DNA of 64,000 nucleotides from NCBI RefSeq assembly GCF_014696315.1, contig NZ_JACJPX010000035.1, forward strand, positions 1 through 64,000. Direction: 5' to 3'. Positions 43,986 through 53,069 of this stretch are shown piece after piece. The number at the start of each line of letters is the position of its first letter. Positions within the stretch are counted from its first letter, which is position 1. A program made the translations under genes and the position numbers. The notes beneath the pieces are model-generated. The model was not told the DNA's origin. It searched no databases and saw nothing but the letters and a program-made list of their open reading frames with translations. This DNA is from Calothrix membranacea FACHB-236 (lineage in GTDB: Bacteria > Cyanobacteriota > Cyanobacteriia > Cyanobacteriales > Nostocaceae).

Positions 43986-44066
43986 ATGATTTATTCTGAA
44001 AAGGCTTTTGTAGTACATACCTCTTGTAAGTTGAATATCATACAACTTCTACGGGATTTAAACTAG
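43986..44066 (+). CDS. Possible 26-residue leader ORF
   Basis: An ATG with GAGGAA five bases upstream opens a 26-codon frame (MIYSEKAFVVHTSCKLNIIQ, then LLRDLN). It ends 16 bp before the lectin ATG. The lectin itself has no obvious Shine-Dalgarno, so translation through this ORF might help its initiation. No homology recognised. Weak evidence. Confidence 0.3.
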   Translation: MIYSEKAFVVHTSCKLNIIQLLRDLN

Positions 44067-44082
44067 AAAAAACACATAAGCT

Positions 44083-44403
44083 ATGAGTAGCAGTTATCAA
44101 TACACTTGCGAAAACATCTCTATTGATGGAGATGTAATATCAGCGACTTGTCAAAGAAGCGATGGTTCTTGGAACGAAACCTCATTATCCTTAAGGGGAA
44201 TTGAAAACATTGATGGCATTCTAGAAGTAACTAACCCTGACGAGCCTAGTAGTTTTCAATTCAGTGCTATGAATATCTCTATTGATGGAGATGTACTATC
44301 TGCAACTTGCCGCAGAATGGATGGTTTATGGAATGAAAGTTCTCTAGTTTTGGATGGAATTGAAAACATCGATGGCAACCTAGAATATACAGGTAGCCCA
44401 TAA
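44083..44403 (+). CDS. Cyanovirin-N homology (CVNH) lectin
   Basis: The 106-residue protein consists of two internal repeats of about 50 residues. Repeat 1 has YQYTCENISIDGDVISATCQ and ends in IENIDGILEV; repeat 2 has FQFSAMNISIDGDVLSATCR and ends in IENIDGNLEYTG. The CxxIxxxG...L.A.C.r.dG.w....l.l...I.NIDG.L pattern and size match cyanovirin-N, a high-mannose-binding lectin. Repeat 1 keeps both cysteines (C9, C23). In repeat 2 the first is Ala62, leaving C76 unpaired. No signal peptide is seen, and no other domain is fused. Carbohydrate binding is likely; biological role unknown. It is bracketed by two copies of the 19-bp repeat family. Confidence 0.9.
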   Translation: MSSSYQYTCENISIDGDVISATCQRSDGSWNETSLSLRGIENIDGILEVTNPDEPSSFQFSAMNISIDGDVLSATCRRMDGLWNESSLVLDGIENIDGNLEYTGSP

Positions 44404-44468
44404 AGCAGATTTAAGCTGATACGCGCCTAGAGCAAATATTTCGGCGTTAGGGTTGTCAAGGATAAACA

Positions 44469-44514
44469 GTAGAGACGCGATGAATCTACAAAGACGTGAT
44501 TAATCGCGTCTCTA
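44469..44514. repeat. Short form of the 19-bp inverted/tandem repeat
   Basis: GTAGAGACGCGATGAATCTA followed by CAAAGACGTGATTAATCGCG and TCTCTAC. It is the same unit as at 43601-43724, but with one full unit and one palindrome half, so the two loci differ in copy number. Confidence 0.9.
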
Positions 44515-44579
44515 CAAATTTTGATAATCCTGATGATTAACTATGCAACTTAAAATGCGTAACAGCTTAGAGAAACTTA

Positions 44580-45749
44580 TCAGACTAATTTAACTTTACT
44601 AGCTGCTCTTGTAGCTTTTTCTCGCGCCTCTTCCACATTTACGCCTTTAGCCAAAGCTACTCCCATACGGCGATAAGGATAGGAACTTGGTTTACCAAAT
44701 AGCTTAATATCTACATCTTTTTCAGCTAAAGCATCCGCTACACCTGTATAGGTAATAGAATCTGATTTTTCGGAAGCTAAAATTACTGCACTTGCTGAAG
44801 GGCCAAATTGTTCTATATTAGGAATTGGTAAGCCTAAAACAGCCCGTAAATGTAACTCAAATTCATTGAGATTTTGCGATATTAAAGTCACCATTCCTGT
44901 ATCATGGGGACGGGGAGAAAGTTCCGAAAAAATCACTTCATTTTTAGTAATGAAAAACTCAACCCCAAAAATCCCGGCCCCTCCTAACGCATCAGTAACT
45001 TTTTTAGCAATTTCTTGAGCTTTTAAAATTTTATCTTCAGAGATTCCAGCTGGTTGCCAAGATTCTTGATAATCGCCTCTTTCTTGGCGATGACCAATAG
45101 GTTGACAATAAATAGTAGGCGCATTCCACTGTTTAATAGTCAGTAAAGTTATCTCAATTTCAAACTTAATAAATTCCTCTACAATTACCTTTTGCGTATC
45201 ACCGCGAGAATTGGCGATCGCATAATTCCAAGCCTGCTCAACTTCATCTTTATTTTGAACTACAGATTGCCCTTTTCCTGATGATGACATTACAGGTTTT
45301 AGCACATTAGGAAAGCCAATTAAATCAGCAGCTACTTTCAACTCTTCTAGAGAGTTTGCATAACCATATCTAGCAGTTCTGATATTTAATTGTTCATTGG
45401 CTAAGTCTCTAATTCTGTCACGATTCATCGTGTAGTTAGTCGCCGCCGCAGTCGGAATAACTATTATTCCGCGTTGCTCAAATTCTACTAGTTTCTCTGT
45501 TCTGATCGCTTCAATTTCCGGGATGATTAAATCAGGTTGATGCTTACTGACGATAGCTTCTAAATCATCACCACTTAACATGGAAATTACTTCTGAACAA
45601 TCAGCAACTTGCATCGCCGGCGCATTAGCGTAACGATCCACAGCAATTACATAATTACCCAGACGTTGAGCAGCAATTACAAACTCTTTGCCTAATTCTC
45701 CCGCACCCAACAACATCAATTTTTTAGGCAATTTAATCTCATTATGCAT
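44580..45749 (-). CDS. purT: Formate-dependent phosphoribosylglycinamide formyltransferase
   Basis: PurT makes formyl-GAR from GAR, formate and ATP in purine synthesis. The 389-residue protein has the N-terminal PreATP-grasp GAGELG (residues 15-20) with [17 protein letters not shown]. The ATP-grasp core has [13 protein letters not shown] and [16 protein letters not shown], and the metal-binding [20 protein letters not shown] leads to PHDTGMVTL. Length is normal. It is monocistronic, on the opposite strand to the lectin gene. Confidence 0.96.
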   Translation of the reverse strand: MHNEIKLPKKLMLLGAGELGKEFVIAAQRLGNYVIAVDRYANAPAMQVADCSEVISMLSGDDLEAIVSKHQPDLIIPEIEAIRTEKLVEFEQRGIIVIPTAAATNYTMNRDRIRDLANEQLNIRTARYGYANSLEELKVAADLIGFPNVLKPVMSSSGKGQSVVQNKDEVEQAWNYAIANSRGDTQKVIVEEFIKFEIEITLLTIKQWNAPTIYCQPIGHRQERGDYQESWQPAGISEDKILKAQEIAKKVTDALGGAGIFGVEFFITKNEVIFSELSPRPHDTGMVTLISQNLNEFELHLRAVLGLPIPNIEQFGPSASAVILASEKSDSITYTGVADALAEKDVDIKLFGKPSSYPYRRMGVALAKGVNVEEAREKATRAASKVKLV

Positions 45750-45804
45750 AAATTTATCTAGGTGAATATTAACGAAACAATCTGATAATTTTTATTTTTG
45801 ACGT

Positions 45805-46302
45805 TTAATTATCATCTGCCGAAGTGTTAATTCTAGCACCACGCAGTTGTAAATCTTTACGTTGTTGGAGTGATAAACCAGTCCCATTACCCAACTGACA
45901 TTCAGCTACTAGCGTATCTACCCAGATAGTCTGGTTGAGGGTTGCACCTCTTAAGTTTGCATTTCTTAAATCAGCTTGGGTGAAATTTACAAATAATAGG
46001 TCTGCATTTACTAAAATAGTATTTTGCAAATTTGCGCCTGATAAATTACCCCTAATAAAATTGACTGCTGATAAATTTAAATTAGATAAATCGGCACCGC
46101 TTAAATTAGGAAATTTTAATTGGCTGGGATTAGTTAAAAATCTAATAATACAATTTATATTCGCTTCATTGAGGCGCAATTGAGTCAAAAATTCATAACG
46201 AGCAATACCTAATTTCCGGAGAATATTTAACCTTTGGACTGGAGTTTGTTCTAAAAAATGGATAGAGCGATCGCGTAACTCTTGAGTTGAAATATGGAGC
46301 AT
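45805..46302 (-). CDS. Pentapeptide-repeat protein
   Basis: The 165-residue protein has about 12 A(D/N)LXX-type pentapeptides from about residue 65 to 130 ([50 protein letters not shown]). These should form a right-handed quadrilateral beta-helix. The N-terminal 60 residues are helical ([18 protein letters not shown]), and the C-terminus has [20 protein letters not shown]. No signal peptide. Pentapeptide proteins are abundant in cyanobacteria and mostly of unknown role. It is in the same direction as purT, 55 bp upstream of it, so co-transcription is possible. Confidence 0.88.
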   Translation of the reverse strand: MLHISTQELRDRSIHFLEQTPVQRLNILRKLGIARYEFLTQLRLNEANINCIIRFLTNPSQLKFPNLSGADLSNLNLSAVNFIRGNLSGANLQNTILVNADLLFVNFTQADLRNANLRGATLNQTIWVDTLVAECQLGNGTGLSLQQRKDLQLRGARINTSADDN

Positions 46303-46374
46303 ATTTTTTCAATAACAATTTAATGATAGAAAGTGTTTTATTGCATGAATTAAAATCTTGCTATGTCACAGATG

Positions 46375-46716
46375 TTAAAACAGAAGCGGTTCCAATCTTG
46401 CTATCACTTCATCAATCAACTCAGTCGGTGCTTTTTCCACAAAAACTGCTTTTCTAGCTATACAATCAACTGCTCTAATTTGATCTACTAATATTACGCC
46501 GTAAGTTTGCATTTGATCTGGGAGTTCTACTTCAAAAGGCCATCCCTTCTTGCGGCTAGTTATAGGGCAAACTAGTACAATATTTGAAATTTGATTATAA
46601 AGTAAGGGCGAGATAATTATAGCCGGACGATAGCCTGCTTGCTCACTTCCAGTACGAGGATTGAGTTCCAATTGGATGATGTCACCACGATCGGGGACGC
46701 GTCCATCGATTTTCAC
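46375..46716 (-). CDS. mazF: MazF-type mRNA interferase toxin
   Basis: A type II toxin that cleaves RNA. GTG at 46716 is preferred because it overlaps the antitoxin stop as GTGA; a TTG one codon earlier is the alternative. The 113-residue PemK/MazF fold is evident: DRGDIIQLELNPRTGSEQAG then YRPAIIISPLLYNQ, then VLVCPITSRKKGWPFEVELP, DQIRAVDCIARKAVFVEKAP. The R-P-A-I and P-I-T motifs are the conserved active-site surface. It is translationally coupled to mazE. Confidence 0.93.
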   Translation of the reverse strand: MKIDGRVPDRGDIIQLELNPRTGSEQAGYRPAIIISPLLYNQISNIVLVCPITSRKKGWPFEVELPDQMQTYGVILVDQIRAVDCIARKAVFVEKAPTELIDEVIARLEPLLF

Positions 46717-46955
46717 CAAGTTTCTTCTCCCTCAGCTTTTCCCCAATCTACTTCATCATGTTGACTGTCTGGGGTGACATCTTTGAGCAATTCATTAAGA
46801 GTATACTTAGGTCTTGCTGGAGATAGAATGATTTTATTTCCCTCCGTTGAAATCGCCACCAAGTCTCCTTGCTTTAATCCCATCTGCTGAATAATGGTTT
46901 GCGGGAGCCTGATTCCCAGAGAGTTACCCCAGATGCTAATTTTTTGGGTGACCAT
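46713..46955 (-). CDS. mazE: MazE-type antitoxin (AbrB/SpoVT fold)
   Basis: The 80-residue protein has the swapped-hairpin DNA-binding N-terminus ISIWGNSLGIRLPQTIIQQM and GLKQGDLVAISTEGNKIILS, typical of MazE. The acidic C-terminal tail (DVTPDSQHDEVDWGKAEGEE) is the unfolded part that wraps the toxin. Its stop overlaps the mazF start by four bases. A perfect 7-7-7 inverted repeat 13-33 bp upstream is a good candidate for its own operator. Confidence 0.93.
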   Translation of the reverse strand: MVTQKISIWGNSLGIRLPQTIIQQMGLKQGDLVAISTEGNKIILSPARPKYTLNELLKDVTPDSQHDEVDWGKAEGEETW

Positions 46956-46967
46956 TGTTGAGGATTA

Positions 46968-46988
46968 CAATGTAATGTTTATACATTG
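46968..46988 (-). promoter_or_regulatory. Predicted MazEF operator
   Basis: CAATGTA-ATGTTTA-TACATTG is a perfect inverted repeat just upstream of mazE, with a TATACT/TATAAA-like -10 region adjoining. Autorepression of mazEF by MazE binding to a palindrome over the promoter is the usual arrangement; specific binding here is inferred. Confidence 0.6.
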
Positions 46989-47184
46989 AGTATACTATTA
47001 ATTGTTTGTGCTGAAATTAGTGAATTTAGCACTTATGGAGAATTATTTCCAGGATAGCTAATTAGCTCAACTGAATTAAACATGAAATCTGTTTTTGGAT
47101 TCTCTTCTGTCTAGCTAATCACTCAATAATTAGGATAAAAATAAATTCTATATTTGAAAAAGTTGATATTCACTTCTAGCTATT

Positions 47185-49113
47185 TTAAGCATCCATTTCA
47201 GCTAATTCCATCCACCTTTCAGTGGCTTTATCAATCGCTTGCTTGAGCGTTTCCACTTGCTCGTACAATTTTTGTACCTGGCTATAATTTCCCGCCGTAA
47301 CATTTAATAAAGCTTTCTCTGCTTCCGCTTTCTCAGTTTCTAACTGAGCAATTTTATCTTCCAACTGTTCAAATTCTTTTCTTTCCCAATTTGACATTCT
47401 GCGCCGCTTTTTGGCTTCTGGTTCTTGGGGTTGAGTTGCGGGTTTTTCTACCTCTACCTTGTTGGATTTCTCTTTACTAGCAGCTTCTTGCTGTGCGGCT
47501 TCCTCAGCTTTTTTATAGTCAAGGTAGACTGAATAATTACCAGGATATTGTCTGAGAGTTCCGCCTTCTTCAAAGGAAAAAATGGTGTCAATAGTTCTGT
47601 CTAAGAAGTAGCGATCGTGCGAAACTACAATTACGCATCCAGTAAAATCTTCTAAATAGTCTTCTAGTACCGCTAAGGTTTGTACATCTAAATCATTAGT
47701 CGGTTCATCTAGAATTAAAACATTAGGTGCGCTCATCAGTAAGCGTAACAGAAATAACCGCCGTTTTTCGCCACCAGAGAGTTTATGAATTGGCGCATAC
47801 TGCTGATTACCAGGAAATAAAAATCGCTCTAGCATTTGGGAAGCTGTGATTTTAGTCCCATCAGCGATAGGGATAAATTCACCTTCTTCTTTGATGTAGT
47901 CAATCACGCGCTGATTTTCGTTTAAAGCTGTGAGCAATTCTTCAGAATGTTGGTCAAAATAACCGATATGAATCGTAGAACCAATCTCTACATTACCTGC
48001 ATCCGGCTGCGCTCGTCCGGTAATCATATCCATTAATGTTGATTTACCTGCGCCGTTACCACCAATAATCCCAATTCTGTCTTCGGGACTAAATTCGTAG
48101 GTAAAATCTTTAATTAAGGTGCGCCCATTGTAGGCTTTAGAAACGTTATTAATTGCAATAACTTTTTTGCCAATTCTGCGGCTAACGGTAGAAATATCAA
48201 CTTTCCCCTGAACCTGTTTAAACTCAGTTTCTCGCATGGCTTGAATGCGATCAATTCTGGCTTTTTGTTTGGTACTGCGCGCTTTGGGGCCGCGTTTGAG
48301 CCATTCTAATTCTCGCCGCAATACGCCTTGGTGTTTACGTTGGCTACTGATGGCAGATTCTTCCGCTAAAGCTTTCTTTTCAAGGTAATATGAATAGTTA
48401 CCTGTATAGGTGTAAATATCACCTCTATCGATTTCAATAATGCGATTGGTGACACGATCCAAAAAGTAGCGATCGTGAGTAATTAAAAATAATGCACCAC
48501 GATAGCGATTTAAATAACTTTGTAACCACTCTACAGACAGCGCATCGAGATGGTTAGTTGGCTCATCCATCAACAAAACTTCTGGTTCCGATAGCAAAGC
48601 TGTGGCTAAAGCAATCCGCTTGCGATAGCCACCAGATAATGTGCCAATGCGGGTGTCAAAGTCGGAAATACCTAACTTTGTCAAGATAATTTTGGCGTTA
48701 GTTTCTAATTCCCAAGCGCCAGTTGCATCCATTTTTTGCATGACTACCGACAGCCGCGACATCAGCTGACTATCTTCGGGATAATGCGCTAGTTTATCGG
48801 AGAGTTCTTCATACTCACGCACCAAAGCCATGTGTTCGCCGCTATCGGCAAAAATCTGCTCTAAAACTGTGCGGTTTTCGTCTAAATCTGGTTGCTGGGG
48901 TAAGTAAATCACCCTAGAACCAGAGCTAATTAAAATTTGCCCGCTATCTATTGGTTCTAGTCCAGCAATCATTTTTAATAAAGTGGATTTACCGGAACCG
49001 TTAGTACCAATTAACCCGACTTTATCAATAGCATCTAAACTAAAGCTTGCATCTTTTAATATTTCCTTAATACCAAAGTCTTTTTTAACAGATTGTAGTG
49101 TAATAATGCTCAT
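47185..49113 (-). CDS. ABC-F family ATPase (Uup-like)
   Basis: The 642-residue protein has two ABC cassettes in one chain and no membrane part. Walker A 1 is GTNGSGKST (36-44), and Walker A 2 is GGNGAGKST near 350. Signatures are TLSGGYRKRIALA and KLSGGEKRRLFLL; Walker B motifs are LLMDEPTNHLD and LILDEPTNDLD. The interdomain linker is rich in Lys/Arg (KRGPKARSTKQKARIDRIQA). The C-terminus is a coiled coil (KEFEQLEDKIAQLETEKAEA), as in Uup. ABC-F proteins act on ribosomes in translation stress or on DNA replication intermediates (Uup). It lies 82 bp downstream of the DUF1824 gene on the same strand. Confidence 0.95.
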   Translation of the reverse strand: MSIITLQSVKKDFGIKEILKDASFSLDAIDKVGLIGTNGSGKSTLLKMIAGLEPIDSGQILISSGSRVIYLPQQPDLDENRTVLEQIFADSGEHMALVREYEELSDKLAHYPEDSQLMSRLSVVMQKMDATGAWELETNAKIILTKLGISDFDTRIGTLSGGYRKRIALATALLSEPEVLLMDEPTNHLDALSVEWLQSYLNRYRGALFLITHDRYFLDRVTNRIIEIDRGDIYTYTGNYSYYLEKKALAEESAISSQRKHQGVLRRELEWLKRGPKARSTKQKARIDRIQAMRETEFKQVQGKVDISTVSRRIGKKVIAINNVSKAYNGRTLIKDFTYEFSPEDRIGIIGGNGAGKSTLMDMITGRAQPDAGNVEIGSTIHIGYFDQHSEELLTALNENQRVIDYIKEEGEFIPIADGTKITASQMLERFLFPGNQQYAPIHKLSGGEKRRLFLLRLLMSAPNVLILDEPTNDLDVQTLAVLEDYLEDFTGCVIVVSHDRYFLDRTIDTIFSFEEGGTLRQYPGNYSVYLDYKKAEEAAQQEAASKEKSNKVEVEKPATQPQEPEAKKRRRMSNWERKEFEQLEDKIAQLETEKAEAEKALLNVTAGNYSQVQKLYEQVETLKQAIDKATERWMELAEMDA

Positions 49114-49195
49114 AAAAATTAGTAATTTATCCTGGCTAATTTGTCATTTGTCAGCCAGGTAGATAAAGCAATTACTTTACCTACCTGTCCCAAAT

Positions 49196-49612
49196 TTAGA
49201 CAAATAAATCGAGGGGTAAATGTCCATACATTTCGTTGATGCCCCCACTATTGTACGACTGACAAGAGACTAATACACCACGATGATGACCTGCATAGGA
49301 ATCGATATAACACAAGCCATTTTTGCCGTTTAATTTAATATAAACTGGCCCTTCAATGTCAGGTAAATTACTCGGCGCTTCATAACCAAAAGCCTGGGAA
49401 TAAGTTTTCATGGACAGCTTTCCTGATTCGGCTGTATCCGCACAAATACCCAAAATTTGGTAATCAGAAAGGCTAGTTATGAGAATTAAAGCCCGCCGCA
49501 CTGAAGCTTTTTCTGATGGCTTGAGGATTGGTGCAATATCTAAACAGTTGAACTTGTTGAGAATTTTTCTTGCGTCTTCAGCCGTGAGATTGGGATGATT
49601 AGGAGTTGACAT
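49196..49612 (-). CDS. DUF1824 family protein
   Basis: The 138-residue soluble protein is conserved in cyanobacteria. AEDARKILNKFNCLDIAPIL, VRRALILITSLSDYQILGIC, ADTAESGKLSMKTYSQAFGY and YIKLNGKNGLCYIDSYAGHH, RGVLVSCQS are the DUF1824 pattern. Function is unknown. It contains four or five cysteines, with none in a CxxC motif. It is upstream of the ABC-F gene in the same direction (82-bp gap) and downstream of the prohibitin gene (81 bp), so the three may form one unit. Confidence 0.85.
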   Translation of the reverse strand: MSTPNHPNLTAEDARKILNKFNCLDIAPILKPSEKASVRRALILITSLSDYQILGICADTAESGKLSMKTYSQAFGYEAPSNLPDIEGPVYIKLNGKNGLCYIDSYAGHHRGVLVSCQSYNSGGINEMYGHLPLDLFV

Positions 49613-49693
49613 GAATATGGTTGATGGAGGTTTTTGGTGATTATTTGGATTTGAGGTGGTAATTGCCTACTATACTAAAATGATTTATCCAAA

Positions 49694-50542
49694 TTAGGGC
49701 TGACTTTGAGTATTACCTAGGTTGAAAATAAAGGGTACACTATTTTTTGCGTCGTTACCCATAACTAAAACATTGGGCATTTGAGCGCCGCCAGCTTTCC
49801 ATGCTTCAATCGCTTCCTTTTGCAAAACTAACTGTCCACCTTGGGCTTTGAGCGTTTCTGCCAACAGTCTTTGCGCTTCGGCTTTACCTTTAGCACGATT
49901 AACTTCAGCTTGTGCTTCCTGTTCAGCTTCTCGCGCTACATAAACAGCTCTTTGCGCCCGTTGTTCAGCGATTTGCTTTTCTTCGACTGCTCGCGCAAAT
50001 TCGGGCGAAAAAGTCAAGTCAACTACACTGGTATCTAGTACAATTATCCCATATTTATCTAGGCGATCGCCTAATGCATTGTCAAAGTCTTCCTTTAATT
50101 CGCTGCGTTTGGTAATTGCTTCTTCTACGGTTCTGCGAGCAGCGGCAATTTTAAAGGCTTCTTGGGTTTGCGGGGCAATGATTTTGGAGACAATATTGGC
50201 TAAGGTGCCTTGTTTACGTCTTACTTCTACTACCTGAGTGGGATCGAGGCGAAAGTTAATGGCAAACCGCGCCGATAGATTTTGCAAATCCTTAGTAGAA
50301 CTCTCAGCCGGCACTTCAAATTTTTGTACAGTTAAATCATATACATCTATCACAGAAATAAAAGGTGGTTTGAGGTGGATACCCTCTAGTAAGGCTCCAT
50401 CCGTCGCTTTACCCAAGATACTAATTACTCCAGCTTGACCTGGGTTAATAATAATAAAGGAATTAAACCCAATACTCACCAGTATTGCCAAAAAAATTCC
50501 TAAAACTGTGGTTTGCCAATTCGCAAATTGCTGATTCTTCAA
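49694..50542 (-). CDS. Prohibitin / SPFH-domain membrane protein
   Basis: The 282-residue protein has one N-terminal membrane helix (TTVLGIFLAILVSIGFNSFI). The PHB domain follows with NPGQAGVISILGKATDGALL, EGIHLKPPFISVIDVYDLTV, LSARFAINFRLDPTQV and GIIVLDTSVVDLTFSPEFAR. The C-terminal coiled coil is rich in Ala/Glu/Arg (AREAEQEAQAEVNRAKGKAE). SPFH proteins form ring assemblies in the plasma or thylakoid membrane that organise proteases and lipids. The start is preceded by AAGGAGATG on the minus strand, a good ribosome site. Likely first gene of a short unit with DUF1824 and the ABC-F gene. Confidence 0.94.
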   Translation of the reverse strand: MKNQQFANWQTTVLGIFLAILVSIGFNSFIIINPGQAGVISILGKATDGALLEGIHLKPPFISVIDVYDLTVQKFEVPAESSTKDLQNLSARFAINFRLDPTQVVEVRRKQGTLANIVSKIIAPQTQEAFKIAAARRTVEEAITKRSELKEDFDNALGDRLDKYGIIVLDTSVVDLTFSPEFARAVEEKQIAEQRAQRAVYVAREAEQEAQAEVNRAKGKAEAQRLLAETLKAQGGQLVLQKEAIEAWKAGGAQMPNVLVMGNDAKNSVPFIFNLGNTQSQP

Positions 50543-50582
50543 CTTTTCATCTCCTTAATCATCTCCAGAAGTAAATTTTATG

Positions 50583-50672
50583 GGGAATTGGTAATTGGTA
50601 ATTGGTAATGGGTAATTGGGGTTTGCTATTAATTATTTCTCCCCTGCTCCCTGCCCCCTTGCCTCATCCCCC
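50583..50672. repeat. STRR heptamers and C-rich tract upstream of the ABC exporter
   Basis: Units of GGTAATT (about 50590-50620) and then CCCCTGCTCCCTGCCCCC at 50641-50658. The stretch is in frame with the downstream exporter gene from an ATG at 50602 and would code for an unlikely [10 protein letters not shown] peptide. Confidence 0.85.
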
Positions 50673-50736
50673 CACCTCCCTGATCGCCTTGTTCAAATGT
50701 CGTGGTAATATCAATTGCACGCAACTGAGACTTATT

Positions 50737-52545
50737 GTGGCTACAGCATTTAAATCTCATCAGGTATCAACAAGGCGTAGACATTCTGTGCATCCCCTCC
50801 AGCGTCTTTTGGATTATGGGCATCAGTATCGTAAACAAATTTGGCTGGCTGTCGGTTGTTCCATTCTGAATAAGCTTTTTGATTTAGCACCACCAGCTTT
50901 AATTGGGGTAGCGGTGGATGTCGTTGTGAAGCAACAGGATTCTATTATTGCTCAGTTAGGGGTAAAAGATGTCTTTGGACAATTTTTAATTCTCTCCCTG
51001 CTCACTGTCATTATTTGGATACTAGAATCGGTTTTTGAGTACGCATACGCTCAGCTTTGGCGCAATTTAGCACAGAATATTCAGCATAACCTGCGTCTAG
51101 ATGCATACAAACATTTACAAGATTTAGAATTAGCTTATTTTGAAGAACGCAGCACTGGCGGTTTAATGTCCATTCTCAGTGATGATATTAACCAACTAGA
51201 GCGGTTTTTGGATGTAGGAGCTAATGATATTATCCAAGTTGCCACAACAGTAGTCATTATCGGTGGTGCTTTCTTTGTATTGGCTCCTAGTGTAGCGTGG
51301 ATGGCGATGTCGCCGATGCCGTTTATTCTCTGGGGTTCCTTTGCTTTTCAACGGTTGCTTGCGCCACGTTATGCCAATGTGCGGGAAAAGGTAGGTTTCT
51401 TGAATGCGCGCTTGGTGAATAATTTAAGCGGGATTATGACGATTAAAAGTTTCACCGCCGAAGATTATGAAACTTCCCGCTTAAAGCAAGATAGTGACGC
51501 TTATAGGCAAAGTAACGCTAAAGCTATTAAACTATCTGCTGCCTTCGTACCCTTAATTCGGATGCTGATTTTGGTGGGTTTTACGGCCTTACTATTATAT
51601 GGCGGTATGGCAGCGGCGGCTGGCAAGATGTCTGTCGGTACTTACAGCGTGTTGGTATTTTTAATTCAACGCTTGCTGTGGCCTTTAACTAGATTAGGGG
51701 ATACTTTTGACCAATATCAACGGGCAATGGCTTCTACTAATCGCGTCATGGATTTATTGGATACACCCATAGCGATTCACCCCGGTGATAGGGCTTTACC
51801 TGCAAACACAGTGCGTGGTGAAGTGGAATTTAAAAATGTGACTTTTGCCTATCAAGATAGATTCCCAGTAGTTAAAAATCTATCTTTGCAAATTCCCGCT
51901 GGTCAGACAATTGCCATTGTCGGTTCTACGGGTTCTGGTAAAAGCACCTTAGTTAAACTTTTGTTGCGGCTGTATGAAATTAAAACTGGCAACATTACCT
52001 TAGATGGCATTGACTTACAAAATTTAAATTTGCGTGATTTACGCCGCTGCATTGGTTTAGTCAGTCAAGATGTATTTTTGTTTCATGGCACAGTAGCGGA
52101 GAATATTGCCTACGGTAGCTTTGCAGCGACTGAGAAAGAAATTATTACAGCGGCAAAGGTAGCGGAAGCCCACGACTTTATTATGCACCTGCCCCAAGGT
52201 TATGAGACAATCGTCGGGGAGAGAGGGCAAAAATTGTCTGGTGGACAAAGACAGAGAATTGCGATCGCGCGTGCAGTGTTAAAAAATCCCCCCATTTTGA
52301 TTTTAGATGAAGCGACATCGGCGGTAGATAATGAAACAGAAGCCGCAATTCAGCGATCGCTCGAACGGATCACAGTCAATAGAACCACAATTGCGATCGC
52401 ACATCGTCTTTCTACCATCCGCAATGCTAATTGCATTTATGTCATGGAACATGGGAAATTAGTAGAGTCTGGAACCCATGAGCAATTGCTAGAACAGAAT
52501 GGCGTTTACGCTAGCCTCTGGCGCGTACAATCTGGTTTGAGATAA
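50737..52545 (+). CDS. ABC exporter, fused permease-ATPase (MsbA/MDR type)
   Basis: The gene encodes a half-transporter. GTG at 50737 gives 602 residues and fits the homologous start before [20 protein letters not shown]; the longer frame from 50602 runs through repeats. Six membrane helices make up the first half (for example [18 protein letters not shown] and [20 protein letters not shown]). The ATPase has Walker [10 protein letters not shown] (about 399-407), Q-loop (VSQDVFLFH), signature LSGGQRQRI, Walker [11 protein letters not shown] and H-loop AHRLST. It should homodimerise to export lipids or drugs; substrate unknown. A small conserved protein follows about 70 bp downstream. Confidence 0.92.
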   Translation: MATAFKSHQVSTRRRHSVHPLQRLLDYGHQYRKQIWLAVGCSILNKLFDLAPPALIGVAVDVVVKQQDSIIAQLGVKDVFGQFLILSLLTVIIWILESVFEYAYAQLWRNLAQNIQHNLRLDAYKHLQDLELAYFEERSTGGLMSILSDDINQLERFLDVGANDIIQVATTVVIIGGAFFVLAPSVAWMAMSPMPFILWGSFAFQRLLAPRYANVREKVGFLNARLVNNLSGIMTIKSFTAEDYETSRLKQDSDAYRQSNAKAIKLSAAFVPLIRMLILVGFTALLLYGGMAAAAGKMSVGTYSVLVFLIQRLLWPLTRLGDTFDQYQRAMASTNRVMDLLDTPIAIHPGDRALPANTVRGEVEFKNVTFAYQDRFPVVKNLSLQIPAGQTIAIVGSTGSGKSTLVKLLLRLYEIKTGNITLDGIDLQNLNLRDLRRCIGLVSQDVFLFHGTVAENIAYGSFAATEKEIITAAKVAEAHDFIMHLPQGYETIVGERGQKLSGGQRQRIAIARAVLKNPPILILDEATSAVDNETEAAIQRSLERITVNRTTIAIAHRLSTIRNANCIYVMEHGKLVESGTHEQLLEQNGVYASLWRVQSGLR

Positions 52546-52588
52546 AGTCAAAAGCCAAATGACAATTGGCTTTATTCCTCTTAATTAC

Positions 52589-52616
52589 GAATTACGAATT
52601 ACAAATTACGAATTAT
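52589..52616. repeat. (GAATTAC)n heptamer tract
   Basis: Four GAATTAC/AAATTAC units end three bases before the preferred ATG of the next gene. They encode the spurious YELRITNYELF peptide of a longer frame that opens at 52559. The same heptamer occurs at about 54616-54640. Confidence 0.85.
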
Positions 52617-52618
52617 TT

Positions 52619-53047
52619 ATGTTTTTTGGAAGTCCCCAACCGGAATCAGCAGATAGCAAATGGCGCAGTCAATTAGATAGATTTGTTAAAGCCAATCAAC
52701 CAGAATTGGCGGCGCTATTTTGGGGATTGTGGTTAGAAAATGGTAACAGTCAGGGTACTATCGGGATTGATTTACAACCAGCACCGCATTTTGTTTATTG
52801 TCCAAAAGATGAGGTGGAGAAATTAAATAGTCGGGTTGAGAATCGACTGCAAGAAATTTTAGGCATTATCGAAAATCATAAACCAGAAGTGGAAGTGGTG
52901 ATGATTGGTATTGGTAAAGGTGAAATTAAGTTAATTCAATTTGCACCAGAACCACCACCACCAGCTTGTTTTGAGCAAATTGGTAAAGATGTGGATGGGT
53001 TATTGGAATTATTAGAACAACGGATGCGGGAACAGATTGTGCTTTAA
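52619..53047 (+). CDS. Conserved cyanobacterial protein of unknown function
   Basis: Start at 52619 (MFFGSPQPESADSKWRSQ) gives 142 residues; the frame open from 52559 would add 20 residues encoded by repeats. The protein is soluble and alpha/beta: DRFVKANQPELAALFWGLWL, TIGIDLQPAPHFVYCPKDEV, VVMIGIGKGEIKLIQFAPEP (with a PPPPA turn), ending in a helix (GLLELLEQRMREQI). I recognise the sequence style as a cyanobacterial conserved hypothetical but no function is known. It may be co-transcribed with the ABC exporter. It converges on the higBA pair, 22 bp away. Confidence 0.75.
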   Translation: MFFGSPQPESADSKWRSQLDRFVKANQPELAALFWGLWLENGNSQGTIGIDLQPAPHFVYCPKDEVEKLNSRVENRLQEILGIIENHKPEVEVVMIGIGKGEIKLIQFAPEPPPPACFEQIGKDVDGLLELLEQRMREQIVL

Positions 53048-53069
53048 CACAAAGGTTAGTCAATAATTG

